This document shows positions 53,927-62,407 of a DNA stretch of 64,000 nt, in pieces. The first letter of the stretch is position 1. Each line of letters begins with the position of its first letter. This DNA comes from Butyricimonas paravirosa. Lineage in GTDB: Bacteria; Bacteroidota; Bacteroidia; Bacteroidales; Marinifilaceae. The notes under the pieces were generated by a model. It saw only the letters and a list, made by a program, of their open reading frames with translations. It searched no databases and was not told the origin of the DNA. A program made the position numbers and the translations under genes. The stretch lies in contig NZ_CP043839.1 in assembly GCF_032878955.1 (NCBI RefSeq), positions 4,898,001-4,962,000 of the forward strand. The letters are read 5' to 3'.

Positions 53927-54493
53927 ATGCTGAAAGAACTGTTATTAAAAAATAGAAGTTACCGTCGTTTTGTTCAGAACGTTCGGATCACACGGGAGGA
54001 ATTGGCGGAATTGGTCGGACTGACTCGGTATTGTGCTTCGGGAAGAAACGCACAGGCGTTGAAATACAAGGTGGTGGCGGATGCCGATTTGTGTGGTAAG
54101 GTGTTTCCTAATTTAGCATGGGCTGGCTATCTAAAAGATTGGGATGGTCCGGAAGAGGGAGAACGCCCGGCAGCTTATTTGATCCAATTGTTGGATACTT
54201 CTATCGTGGAGAACTGTTTGTGTGATGACGGGATTCAAGCACAGACTATATTGTTGGGAGTCGTGGAGAAAGGATATGGCGGTTGTATTATCAAGGCTTT
54301 CAAGAATGAGTCGTTGCGAGAGGTGTTGCAACTGCCGGAGCATTTGAAGGTCATGTATGTTATCGCACTGGGTAAACCGAAAGAAACGGTGGTGTTGGAA
54401 GAGATGAAAGACGGTGATTACAAGTACTGGCGGGAAACGGACGGATCTCACCACGTGCCGAAACGGTCTTTGGATGAATTGGTGATTCTGTGA
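53927..54493 (+). CDS. Nitroreductase family protein
   Basis: This 188-residue FMN-dependent oxidoreductase begins LLLKNRSYRRFVQN, the family's Arg-rich flavin contact. It contains LTRYCASGRNAQALKYKVV, DDGIQAQTILLGVVEKGYGG and MYVIALGKPKETVVLEEM. The C-terminus has WRETDGSHHVPKRSLDELV. Nitroreductases reduce nitro-aromatics or quinones with NAD(P)H; the natural substrate is unknown. The degenerate FAH-family gene follows 37 bases later and may be co-transcribed. Confidence 0.92.
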   Translation: MLKELLLKNRSYRRFVQNVRITREELAELVGLTRYCASGRNAQALKYKVVADADLCGKVFPNLAWAGYLKDWDGPEEGERPAAYLIQLLDTSIVENCLCDDGIQAQTILLGVVEKGYGGCIIKAFKNESLREVLQLPEHLKVMYVIALGKPKETVVLEEMKDGDYKYWRETDGSHHVPKRSLDELVIL

Positions 54494-54530
54494 TAATTGA
54501 AAGTTTGATTCTAAATTTTGGATTGTAGAG

Positions 54531-55106
54531 ATGAAATTACTTTGTGCGGAGTATAATGAGGCGGGTGAGGTTGCCTATAATGTCATTGGCGATAATGCCC
54601 TCCTGCGAAACAATGATGATTTCTATGTTCCGGCTTTTGCCACGGAGTTGAGTTGTGTACCGCAAATAGTATTACGGGTTGGGAAGATCGGAAAACACGT
54701 GGCCGAGCGTTTTGCCGGACGGTATTACGAGGAGGTGGGGGTGGGGATCCGTTTCTATGCGGATAATCTGGAAAGAGAATTGTTGGCGGCTTCTTTGTCT
54801 CCTACAGCGGCAATGGCTTTTGATTCTTCGGCGGCAATTTCACCGATGAAATCATTGGTGGACGTCTCGCTGGGAGATATGATCTTTTCATTTGAATTGA
54901 ACGATGAGAGCGTTTTCACACGTAAAGTTTGTGAGATTTCGCAAAAACCGGAGAAGACACTTGCAGCAATGTCTGAGTATTATATGTTGAAAATAGGAGA
55001 CTTCTTGTTTTGTGGAGGTGTTTTTCGACAAAGGAATTTATCAATAGGAGATCACCTTCGGGTGCTTTTAGACGGGGAATGTTTGCTGGACTTTCAGGTA
55101 AAATGA
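54531..55106 (+). CDS. Degenerate fumarylacetoacetate hydrolase (FAH) family protein
   Basis: The 191 residues align along their length with Bacteroidetes FAH-family proteins: IVLRVGKIGKHVAERFAGRY, AMAFDSSAAISP, MSEYYMLKIGDFLFCGG and IGDHLRVLLDGECLLDFQVK. The metal-binding residues are lost: the usual Glu-x-Glu before IVLR is Val-Pro-Gln, and the Asp of VGIDF is Arg (VGIRFYADN). The glycine-rich TGTPxGVGPV loop has become CGGVFRQRNL. It is probably a catalytically dead homologue. Downstream is a bidirectional terminator. Confidence 0.75.
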   Translation: MKLLCAEYNEAGEVAYNVIGDNALLRNNDDFYVPAFATELSCVPQIVLRVGKIGKHVAERFAGRYYEEVGVGIRFYADNLERELLAASLSPTAAMAFDSSAAISPMKSLVDVSLGDMIFSFELNDESVFTRKVCEISQKPEKTLAAMSEYYMLKIGDFLFCGGVFRQRNLSIGDHLRVLLDGECLLDFQVK

Positions 55107-55113
55107 TAGAAAT

Positions 55114-55146
55114 AAAAAATCGGGTTCCTAAAAACCCGATTTTTTT
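55114..55146. terminator. Bidirectional terminator
   Basis: AAAAAATCGGGTT (55114-55126) pairs with AACCCGATTTTTT (55133-55145... ending in the T run at 55146) around a 6-base loop. It lies between the convergent FAH-like (plus) and acyl-CoA ligase (minus) stops. Confidence 0.85.
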
Positions 55147-55149
55147 GTA

Positions 55150-56826
55150 TTATTTGCAATACAAGAAACGTTTGATTTTGTGAGTGGGAGTCTTTTCAAA
55201 AGGTTCATGTTGTACGAGTACAAGTTGTAGTTTTGAGAAGTTGTTCACCCGGGCATTCACGTAATCCCGTAGTTCTTGTTTTTGTTCTTCAATGTAGTCG
55301 TTGATTTTTTCCTTGTAGTTCCCGGCTTGGTCTTTCAATTTCTGGTACTGTTTTTCAAGTTCTTCCATGTTAAAATGGACCATTGCTACCAGTTTACCGC
55401 TATTTTCCACTACGAGGGATTCGTTCACGAAACGGAAATTATTAATGATAGATTCGATTTCTTCCGGGTAGATGTTTTCTCCGGATGCACCGAGAATCAT
55501 GGTTTTGATCCTTCCGCGGATAGCTAATCTATTCTTCTTGTCGAAAGAACCCAAGTCTCCCGTTTTGAACCAACCGTCTTCCGTGAAGGTTTCCGCAGTG
55601 AGTTCCGGACGTTTGTAGTATCCTTTCATCACGTTAGGACCTTTGATCCAGATTTCACCTTGTCCGCTCTTGTCGGGATTGTTGATTTTAATTTGCACAC
55701 CTTCCATGACGGGACCTACTCCTTGAAGGAAGGTCTGTGACGGGTTGGAACCTGCAGCCATAGGAGCTGTTTCAGTAAGTCCGTAACCGATAGCATAGGG
55801 GAATTTAGCTTCCCGAAGGAATTGCTCCACGGTACCATCCAGTTTAGAACCACCGATTCCGAAGAATTTTAGTTCCCCACCAAAGGTTTCCATTAGTTTC
55901 TTTCCTGCCAATCGGTTGAATAATTTACGAGCCGGAGCGAATTGGTAGAGCTTGCTCATCAATTTCGAACTGGTGAATTTAGGCAACACTTGCGACTTGT
56001 AAATTTTCTCTATAATCAAGGGTACGGATAAAACTACCGTAGGACGGATTTTCTGCATTGCCGGAACAAGTAATTTGGGGGTCGGTACTCGATCCAGATA
56101 ATATACTTGTGCTCCGAACATCAAGGGCAACAAAAGTCCCAGTGTGTTTTCGTAAGTATGTGCCATGGGCAGAATACTTACGAAACGGTAGGTTTCATCT
56201 ACAGGTTGAATGGTACGGCACTGACGTGCATCCCATACCAAGTTTTTGTGTGTTAAGACTACTCCTTTCGAGAATCCTGTTGTACCGGAGGTGTAAATGA
56301 TTGATGCAATGTCCTCTTCTTCAATTGAAACTTCGGGAAGAGGGGTTGTATTATTCAAATTAATATCCGGGACCAATTTATCCAAGTCTTCCGGTTGGTA
56401 GCATCCTTCCGGCATGGTGGCAAAGTTATTGATCAGGATTTTATGCTCAAGGAATGGTGTTTTTACTCCTTCCAAACATTTTGCCAGTAGGCGGGAAACG
56501 AAGATCACTTTTACCTCTGCATGTTCCAATATATTCTGGAGTTCTGTAGAACAGAATCCCGGTAAGATCGGTACGGCAATGGCTCCGATGTTTGCGATGG
56601 CAAATTGGGTGATTCCCCAGTTCGGCATATTCGCACTTAAAATGGCAACCTTGTCTCCTTTCTTTACACCTAGATGAAGTAAGTGGTTAGCAATAGATAC
56701 AACTTCGTTATATAGATCTTGGTAAGTTCTTTTTCCGCTTGCGACAAAATTTAAAGATAAATTTTTTGAAAACTTGGAACAGCTATTTTTCAAGAGTTCC
56801 GGTAGTGTCAATTTCTTTAAAGTCAT
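55150..56826 (-). CDS. AMP-dependent long-chain acyl-CoA synthetase
   Basis: This 558-residue adenylate-forming enzyme activates fatty acids to acyl-CoA. The P-loop motif IIYTSGTTGFSKGVVLTHKN, the GYGLTETAPM motif, and WFKTGDLGSFDKKNRLAIRG are all present, with the C-terminal lysine region THKIKRFLYCK. The subfamily is the FadD/AMP-forming type common in Bacteroidales. Its substrate chain length is not determinable here. Confidence 0.92.
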   Translation of the reverse strand: MTLKKLTLPELLKNSCSKFSKNLSLNFVASGKRTYQDLYNEVVSIANHLLHLGVKKGDKVAILSANMPNWGITQFAIANIGAIAVPILPGFCSTELQNILEHAEVKVIFVSRLLAKCLEGVKTPFLEHKILINNFATMPEGCYQPEDLDKLVPDINLNNTTPLPEVSIEEEDIASIIYTSGTTGFSKGVVLTHKNLVWDARQCRTIQPVDETYRFVSILPMAHTYENTLGLLLPLMFGAQVYYLDRVPTPKLLVPAMQKIRPTVVLSVPLIIEKIYKSQVLPKFTSSKLMSKLYQFAPARKLFNRLAGKKLMETFGGELKFFGIGGSKLDGTVEQFLREAKFPYAIGYGLTETAPMAAGSNPSQTFLQGVGPVMEGVQIKINNPDKSGQGEIWIKGPNVMKGYYKRPELTAETFTEDGWFKTGDLGSFDKKNRLAIRGRIKTMILGASGENIYPEEIESIINNFRFVNESLVVENSGKLVAMVHFNMEELEKQYQKLKDQAGNYKEKINDYIEEQKQELRDYVNARVNNFSKLQLVLVQHEPFEKTPTHKIKRFLYCK

Positions 56827-56851
56827 GTTTTAATAATATGAATTTTCCATA

Positions 56852-56859
56852 CAAAGATA
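56852..56859 (-). promoter_or_regulatory. -7 box for the acyl-CoA synthetase gene
   Basis: On the minus strand this reads TATCTTTG, matching TAnnTTTG, 25 bases upstream of the ATG at 56826. Confidence 0.5.
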
Positions 56860-57013
56860 ATACAGAAAACAATACGATGTGGTTAAAATATTTAAAAATA
56901 GAGTAAATGGCTTGAAAGTGAGGAAAATTTGAAACAATTTCTAGTGTTTTACGTATCGGCAACGCTTGATTTATTTGAGGGTTCCGGCTTTTTATTCTTT
57001 TCGGGAAAATGGG

Positions 57014-57208
57014 AAAAGGGGGTGTCCAAAATGTCATTTTTCAAACTCCCTCCCGGCTTCGCCGTACTCCCTCTATAAACAGAGGGAGAGTTGAAATACT
57101 CCCTGTCTTCAGGAAGAGTCACCAGCTCCTCCTCTGTTTATAGAGGAGGTGGCACGAAGTGACGGAGGAGTTTTTTGAAATTAAATGACTTTTTGGACAA
57201 CCCCTTTT
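57014..57208. mobile_element. MITE-like palindromic element B
   Basis: This 195-bp non-coding element has long imperfect terminal inverted repeats. The left end is AAAAGGGGGTGTCCAAAATG from 57014. The right end, read inwards, is AAAAGGGGTTGTCCAAAAAG, ending at 57208. Inner hairpins include CTCTATAAACAGAG and CTCTGTTTATAGAG, which also pair with each other, and GGCTTCGCC. The element occupies most of the 388-base gap between pepD and the acyl-CoA synthetase gene. No reading frame, and no clear target duplication, was seen. Its inner architecture resembles element A at 13234-13385, but the ends differ. Confidence 0.65.
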
Positions 57209-57214
57209 ATTTAA

Positions 57215-58678
57215 TTATTTCGTAGGAATTGCAGCTAATGTAGCTTTCAAGAATTCCCAGAATTTACTTACAGATTCGATGTTCACTTTCTCGTCCGGAG
57301 AGTGAGGAGAACTGATGGTCGGTCCGAAAGAAATCATGTCCCAATGTGGGTAGGCAGATCCTAGGATACCACATTCCAATCCGGCATGGATAGCCATGAT
57401 CGCCGGTTTCTTACCGTATAATTTCATGTAAACTTCTTCCATTTCTTTGCGGATAGCTGAATCCGGATTTGGTTTCCATCCCGGGTATTCTCCGGTAAAG
57501 TTGATCTTGCTTGCTTCTGCCAGTTCAAATACAGATGCTACTACTTGAGCTAACGATGTTTTTGCAGTTTCAACAGAAGAACGCATTAACATGTAGATTT
57601 CGATCTTTCCTTCTCCACCTTTCACGATCGCCAAGTTGTTGGATGTTTCAACCGTGTCCGGCATGGAATCAATCATTCTCATGGCACCATTCGGGCAAGC
57701 CTTGATGGCATTTATCAGGTTATATTGTACTTTTACCGGCATCACGTTTTGTGGAAGAGCTGTTTCTTCTGCAAAGAAAGTGAGATTCGGTTCTTTAGCG
57801 CTTAATTCAGCTTTAAATATTCCCTCGTATTCTTTTACTTTAGCTAGGAATTTGTCTGCATTGGCAGCCGGAACAGTTATGATTCCGAAAGCTTCACGCG
57901 GGATTGCGTTTCTCATGTTTCCTCCGGATACGGAAGAAAGACGGAGGTCTAATTCTTTGCTGACTGCTTTCAAGAAACGGAAATATAATTTGTTGGCGTT
58001 TCCTCTACCCAAGTTGATGTCCATCCCGGAGTGACCACCTTTTAATCCTTTCAATGATAATTGGAATGCTTTGTGTTCTGCGGGAACGGCTTCGGGAGTG
58101 TAGTCGAATGCTATTTCTCCATCAATACCTCCGGCGCAACCAACATACAATTCGCCTTCTGTTTCAGAGTCAAGATTTAACAAGATGTCTCCTTTTAACC
58201 AGTTGTGGCGGATGCCGTTTGCTCCATCCATTCCGGTTTCTTCGGTAGCCGTGATTAACACTTCAACCGGACCGTGAGGAATATCTTTTGATAATAGAAT
58301 AGCCATTCCGGTGGCAACACCGATACCGTTGTCTGCTCCAAGAGTGGTTCCGTCTGCTGTTACCCATTCCCCGTCGATATATGCTTCAATAGGATCTTTG
58401 GTGAAGTCGTGTTGTTTGTCTTCATTTTTTTGAGGAACCATGTCCAGGTGACCTTGCAGGATAACTCCCTTGCGGTTTTCCATTCCCGGGGTTGCCGGTT
58501 TGCTCAATAATATATTGTTAGCCTCGTCCATTTCAGCATGGATTCCGTTTTCTTTTGCCCAATTCATAACGAATTCTCTGGCTTTTTCTTCATGGTTTGA
58601 CGGACGTGGAACTTGAGTTAGTTTATAAAAGTTTTCCCAGATGGCTTTGGGTTCTAACGTACAGATACATTTACTCAT
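57215..58678 (-). CDS. pepD: Aminoacyl-histidine dipeptidase (M20 family)
   Basis: The 487 residues contain the di-zinc M20 motifs GHLDMVPQK (His and Asp), LGADNGIGVATGMA, TATEETGMDGANG (Glu-Glu) and a C-terminal HAGLECGILG. A dimerisation lid (GLKGGHSGMDINLGRGNANK) sits in the middle. PepD cleaves Xaa-His and other dipeptides in the cytoplasm. There is no signal peptide. The MITE-like element B starts 7 bases beyond its stop. Confidence 0.94.
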   Translation of the reverse strand: MSKCICTLEPKAIWENFYKLTQVPRPSNHEEKAREFVMNWAKENGIHAEMDEANNILLSKPATPGMENRKGVILQGHLDMVPQKNEDKQHDFTKDPIEAYIDGEWVTADGTTLGADNGIGVATGMAILLSKDIPHGPVEVLITATEETGMDGANGIRHNWLKGDILLNLDSETEGELYVGCAGGIDGEIAFDYTPEAVPAEHKAFQLSLKGLKGGHSGMDINLGRGNANKLYFRFLKAVSKELDLRLSSVSGGNMRNAIPREAFGIITVPAANADKFLAKVKEYEGIFKAELSAKEPNLTFFAEETALPQNVMPVKVQYNLINAIKACPNGAMRMIDSMPDTVETSNNLAIVKGGEGKIEIYMLMRSSVETAKTSLAQVVASVFELAEASKINFTGEYPGWKPNPDSAIRKEMEEVYMKLYGKKPAIMAIHAGLECGILGSAYPHWDMISFGPTISSPHSPDEKVNIESVSKFWEFLKATLAAIPTK

Positions 58679-58777
58679 AACGTTTTTATTTTTAAATTTA
58701 TGATTTAAGATTTCAGTTTGGTTATCCCGAAGATAATTACGCTGAGATCATGTTTATTTCTATCGTTTGCAAGATAT

Positions 58778-58826
58778 AAAAAAAACAGATAAGTTGTGAC
58801 CGAATCACAACTTATCTGTTTTTTTT
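58778..58826 (-). terminator. Strong intrinsic terminator
   Basis: A perfect 22-bp stem (58778-58799 with 58805-58826; core ACAGATAAGTTGTGA) closes a 5-base loop. Flanking A and T runs let it act in either direction; its main task is to end the minus-strand DPP-IV-like transcript before pepD. Confidence 0.88.
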
Positions 58827-58830
58827 GTTT

Positions 58831-58910
58831 CAGGTTGGTAAGTTACAAGTTACAGGTTCTTGACGTGCAAGCGTTGACGCTAAACCTGTAACTTGTAACC
58901 TGCCAACCTG
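58831..58910. repeat. Long inverted repeat of the TTACAGGTT word family
   Basis: A 28-base left arm (58831-58858, CAGGTTGGTAAGTTACAAGT...) pairs with 58883-58910 at 25 of 28 positions. The loop contains a smaller palindrome GCGTTGACGC. Related TTACAGGTT words occur at 20040-20096 before rubrerythrin. Confidence 0.75.
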
Positions 58911-58914
58911 TAAC

Positions 58915-58955
58915 TTGAATCAACATTTGAAATTTTATTTCAAATGTTGATTCAA
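58915..58955 (-). repeat. Perfect 19-bp hairpin overlapping the DPP-IV-like stop codon
   Basis: TTGAATCAACATTTGAAAT (58915-58933) is the exact complement of ATTTCAAATGTTGATTCAA (58937-58955), with a 3-base loop at 58934-58936. It includes the stop codon and the last coding codons (LNQHLK), and may protect or pause the mRNA end. Confidence 0.8.
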
Positions 58956-61145
58956 ATAGTTTACAAATTTGGTATACAGTTGTAACCGGGTGTAACCGCC
59001 GTATATGCTATGGTTACGGTTGGTGTAAATCTGCATATCGAATTGTTTATTTGCCTGTACAAGAGCCTCGGATAATTCGTAGGTGTTTTGCACGTGTACG
59101 TTATCGTCAGCAGTTCCGTGGCATAACAATAAGTTTCCTTTTAAATGTTTTACCCAGTTGATCGGGGAGTTGTCATTGTAGCCGGAAGGATTATCCTGCG
59201 GGCGTCTCATGAAGCGTTCCGTGTAGATGGAATCGTAGAATCCCCAGTGAGTAACGGGAGCAACGGCGATAGCCGTGGAGAACACGTCGTTCCCTTTCAT
59301 AAGGCAAAGTGATGACATGAATCCACCAAAGCTCCAGCCCCAGATACCTACTTTTTGTGCATCAATGTAAGATTGTCCGGCAAGCCATTTTGCGGCGGCG
59401 ATCATATCGTCACTTTCGATTTTTCCGAGTTGCATATAAGTGCATTTGCGGAATTCTTCCCCTCTGGCAGCCGTTCCACGAGGATCGATGCAAGCCACGA
59501 TATAACCTTCTTGTGCGAGGTATTGTGTCCAGTCCATGCCCCAGCTATTGCTTACTTGCTGAGAGTTCGGACCACTGTACTGGATGATTAATAACGGGTA
59601 AGCCTTGGATGCGTCAAAATTCACAGGTTTCATGAGCCATGCATTTAACATGGTGGTTCCGTCTGCTGCCGGGATTTGTATGAATTCTTTTTTGGCAACA
59701 TTGTAATCTGCTAGTTTCGTTTTCAACGCGGCATTGTCTTCCAGCGTGCGGACTGCTTTACCGTTTGCCGCATAGAGGGTGTACACGTGAGGCATATCCG
59801 CGTTAGATACTATATTAATATAGTATTTGAATGATTTACTGAATTCTGCTTCATTCCATCCTTTTGTCGGGGTGAGTTTCTTCTTCTTACCCTTTAAGTC
59901 AATAGAGTAGATATATTTTTCCAAAGGTGATTCTTCGTGAGAGGCGTAGTAATAAAGTTTTTTTACCGGATCGTACCCGTAGAAATCAACCACGTCGTAT
60001 TTACCGGAAGTGATCGGCTGAATTTCTTTACCGCTCATGGCATACAAGTAAAGGTGAGAATAACCACTTTTTTCACTACTCATGATGAAATGTTGCCCGT
60101 CTTCCATGAAGATCAAGTTGTCCAAGTTGCTTTCCGCGATATAATATTTATTTTCTTCCCGGTAAAGCACGGTTGTACTTCCCACGCGGGCATTGGCCAA
60201 CAGGATTTCCAGTTGATTCTGGAAACGGTTCAGTTTCATGATAGCTAATCTTTTCGGATCTTTTGTCCATTTGATACGGGGTATATAAATATCTGTCTCT
60301 TCACCAATATTCATTGGGGTGGTGACACGATCTTTAATGTCGTAAACGTGGACGCTCACGATGGAATTGGTTTCCCCGGCTTTCGGGTATTTATAGGAAT
60401 AGTTTGAGGGATAAAGGGCATTTTGTTCGTATGCCGGATATTGTCCTCTGAACATATTCATGTGGTAAGTCTTCACGGCTGATTCGTCAAATTTGATGAA
60501 CGCGATGGCAGAGCCGTCGGGGGCCCACTCGAAGGCTTTGTTGAATCCGAATTCCTCTTCATATACCCAGTCGGGGGCTCCGTTAATGATTTCGTTAAAT
60601 TTCCCATCAAAGGTGATTTGAATTTCGGAACCGAAACGTAAGTCCGCGATAAAGATGTTGTTGTCTCTCACGAATGCCACTTTCGTTCCGGTAGGAGAGA
60701 AGGTTGCCAAACGTTGAGAACCACCTTCCGATAAAGGTTTTAATTCCTTATTTTTAAAATCGAACACGAAGTAGTCTGCCGTGAATGAACGACGGTAGAT
60801 CGGATTTATATTCGTGCAAATCAGAATCCGGTCTTCTTCCGGGCTGAATTCGTAATCTTGGATAGTCTGAACAGCTTTGTACTTGGGATCGTTCAAGTCT
60901 AGTAAAGTGCTTACGGCTTTCCCGGTTTTGTAACTATACATGACCAGCTTTTTGCCTTTGTCTTCCAACACTGTATAGTGTTCCCCGTCATTTAGCGAAC
61001 GGAGGCCTGAAACACCTTGTGTCCTGAACGTGTAGGTCAAGTTAAAATCTTCCAGAGTGAATTTTTTGCCCTTGTTTTGAGCGTTTCCGGGTAGGGCAAA
61101 CCCCACGATAAACATACATACAATTAACTTGTAAAACATCCTCAT
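58935..61145 (-). CDS. S9 family dipeptidyl peptidase (DPP-IV-like)
   Basis: A signal peptide (MFYKLIVCMFIVGFALPGNA) precedes an eight-bladed beta-propeller (residues about 30-470) and a C-terminal alpha/beta hydrolase. The catalytic serine lies in GIWGWSFGGFMS, the Asp in LLCHGTADDNVH and the His in TNRNHSIYGG. Glu-Glu residues for N-terminus binding appear in PDWVYEEEFGFNKAFEW. It probably removes Xaa-Pro dipeptides from peptides in the periplasm. ATG at 61139 is an alternative start. Confidence 0.94.
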   Translation of the reverse strand: MRMFYKLIVCMFIVGFALPGNAQNKGKKFTLEDFNLTYTFRTQGVSGLRSLNDGEHYTVLEDKGKKLVMYSYKTGKAVSTLLDLNDPKYKAVQTIQDYEFSPEEDRILICTNINPIYRRSFTADYFVFDFKNKELKPLSEGGSQRLATFSPTGTKVAFVRDNNIFIADLRFGSEIQITFDGKFNEIINGAPDWVYEEEFGFNKAFEWAPDGSAIAFIKFDESAVKTYHMNMFRGQYPAYEQNALYPSNYSYKYPKAGETNSIVSVHVYDIKDRVTTPMNIGEETDIYIPRIKWTKDPKRLAIMKLNRFQNQLEILLANARVGSTTVLYREENKYYIAESNLDNLIFMEDGQHFIMSSEKSGYSHLYLYAMSGKEIQPITSGKYDVVDFYGYDPVKKLYYYASHEESPLEKYIYSIDLKGKKKKLTPTKGWNEAEFSKSFKYYINIVSNADMPHVYTLYAANGKAVRTLEDNAALKTKLADYNVAKKEFIQIPAADGTTMLNAWLMKPVNFDASKAYPLLIIQYSGPNSQQVSNSWGMDWTQYLAQEGYIVACIDPRGTAARGEEFRKCTYMQLGKIESDDMIAAAKWLAGQSYIDAQKVGIWGWSFGGFMSSLCLMKGNDVFSTAIAVAPVTHWGFYDSIYTERFMRRPQDNPSGYNDNSPINWVKHLKGNLLLCHGTADDNVHVQNTYELSEALVQANKQFDMQIYTNRNHSIYGGYTRLQLYTKFVNYLNQHLK

Positions 61146-61176
61146 GACAATTATTTTTTGTTTTTTTAATTTGGAC

Positions 61177-61184
61177 CAAAGATA
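61177..61184 (-). promoter_or_regulatory. -7 box for the DPP-IV-like gene
   Basis: On the minus strand this reads TATCTTTG, matching TAnnTTTG, 31 bases upstream of the ATG at 61145. Confidence 0.5.
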
Positions 61185-61189
61185 TAAAT

Positions 61190-61219
61190 AATTTTAGATT
61201 TATGATTTTAGATTTAATT
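61190..61219. repeat. AT-rich word repeat between divergent promoters
   Basis: Tandem ATTTTAGATTTATGATTTTAG-type words separate the DPP-IV-like and tgt promoters. They match the repeats around parE. Confidence 0.55.
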
Positions 61220-61224
61220 ATTCC

Positions 61225-61232
61225 TATCTTTG
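61225..61232 (+). promoter_or_regulatory. -7 box for tgt
   Basis: TATCTTTG matches TAnnTTTG, 21 bases upstream of the tgt ATG at 61254. Confidence 0.5.
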
Positions 61233-61253
61233 TGCGCTCAAAATCATGATTAG

Positions 61254-62384
61254 ATGAAATATACCCTTTTAGCGAAAGACAAAAACAGTGATGCACGATG
61301 TGGTGTGTTAACCACGGATCATGGGAATATTGAAACTCCGATCTTTATGCCTGTGGGTACGGTGGGAACCGTGAAAGCCGTGCATGCGAGAGAGTTGAAG
61401 GAAGATATTAAGGCCCAGATCATTTTGGGCAACACGTATCATTTGTATTTGCGACCGGGTACAGAGGTGTTGGAAGAGGCAGGGGGACTACATAAATTTA
61501 ATTCATGGGATCGTCCGATCCTCACGGATAGTGGCGGTTTTCAAGTTTTTTCTTTAGGAGATTGTCGGAAAATCACGGAAGAAGGGGTCGTCTTCCGTTC
61601 TCATATTGATGGTTCGAAACATCTGTTTACTCCTGAAAATGTCATGGATATTCAGCGTAAGATAGGGGCTGATATAATCATGGCATTTGATGAGTGTCCC
61701 CCGGGGCAGAGTGAATACGGTTATGCGAAGAATTCATTGGAGCTGACCCAGCGTTGGTTGGAACGATGCGTGAAACGACTTGATTCCACGGAGCCATTGT
61801 ACGGTTATCACCAGTCGCTTTTTCCGATCGTGCAAGGATGTACTTTCCGGGATTTGCGGGAAAAGGCAGCGGAACACGCTGTTTCTCTTGATCGAGAGGG
61901 ATATGCAATCGGGGGATTAGCTGTTGGGGAAGAGGCTGAGGTCATGTACGAGATGATTCAAGTCGTAAACCGGATTTTGCCGCAGGATAAGCCCCGTTAC
62001 CTGATGGGTGTCGGGACCCCGGAGAATATTTTGGAGGCAATCTCTTTAGGTGTGGATATGTTTGATTGCGTGATGCCGACCCGAAACGGGAGAAATGGTA
62101 TGCTGTTTACCACGGAGGGCGTGGTCAATATAAAGAACAAGAAGTGGGAGAAGGATTTCAGTCGTATTGATCCGGCCGGGTTGAGTTTTGTAGATGATGA
62201 TTACTCGAAAGCGTATTTGCGCCATTTAATCAAGGCGGATGAAATTTTAGGGCTACAAATTTGCTCGATCCATAATTTGTCGTTTTATTTGTGGTTAGTA
62301 CGTGAAGCTCGTAAACATATACTGGAAGGAGATTTCGTGACGTGGAAAGAGAGTACGATAAAGAAAGTTACAAGAAGATTATAG
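61254..62384 (+). CDS. tgt: tRNA-guanine transglycosylase
   Basis: This enzyme inserts the queuosine precursor preQ1 at position 34 of GUN-anticodon tRNAs. The 376 residues contain LTDSGGFQVFSLGDCRKI (Asp acid/base), GGLAVGEEAEVMYEM and VDMFDCVMPTRNGRNG (nucleophilic Asp). The usual zinc ligands Cys-x-Cys-x2-Cys are not visible: the equivalent stretch reads DPAGLSFVDDDYSKAYLRHL, with only the later His of SIHNLSFYLWL kept. This seems typical of Bacteroidetes Tgt. An LptF/G-like gene follows 23 bases later. Confidence 0.95.
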   Translation: MKYTLLAKDKNSDARCGVLTTDHGNIETPIFMPVGTVGTVKAVHARELKEDIKAQIILGNTYHLYLRPGTEVLEEAGGLHKFNSWDRPILTDSGGFQVFSLGDCRKITEEGVVFRSHIDGSKHLFTPENVMDIQRKIGADIIMAFDECPPGQSEYGYAKNSLELTQRWLERCVKRLDSTEPLYGYHQSLFPIVQGCTFRDLREKAAEHAVSLDREGYAIGGLAVGEEAEVMYEMIQVVNRILPQDKPRYLMGVGTPENILEAISLGVDMFDCVMPTRNGRNGMLFTTEGVVNIKNKKWEKDFSRIDPAGLSFVDDDYSKAYLRHLIKADEILGLQICSIHNLSFYLWLVREARKHILEGDFVTWKESTIKKVTRRL

Positions 62385-62407
62385 TGCTGAGAAGCAACTA
62401 GCGTAAA

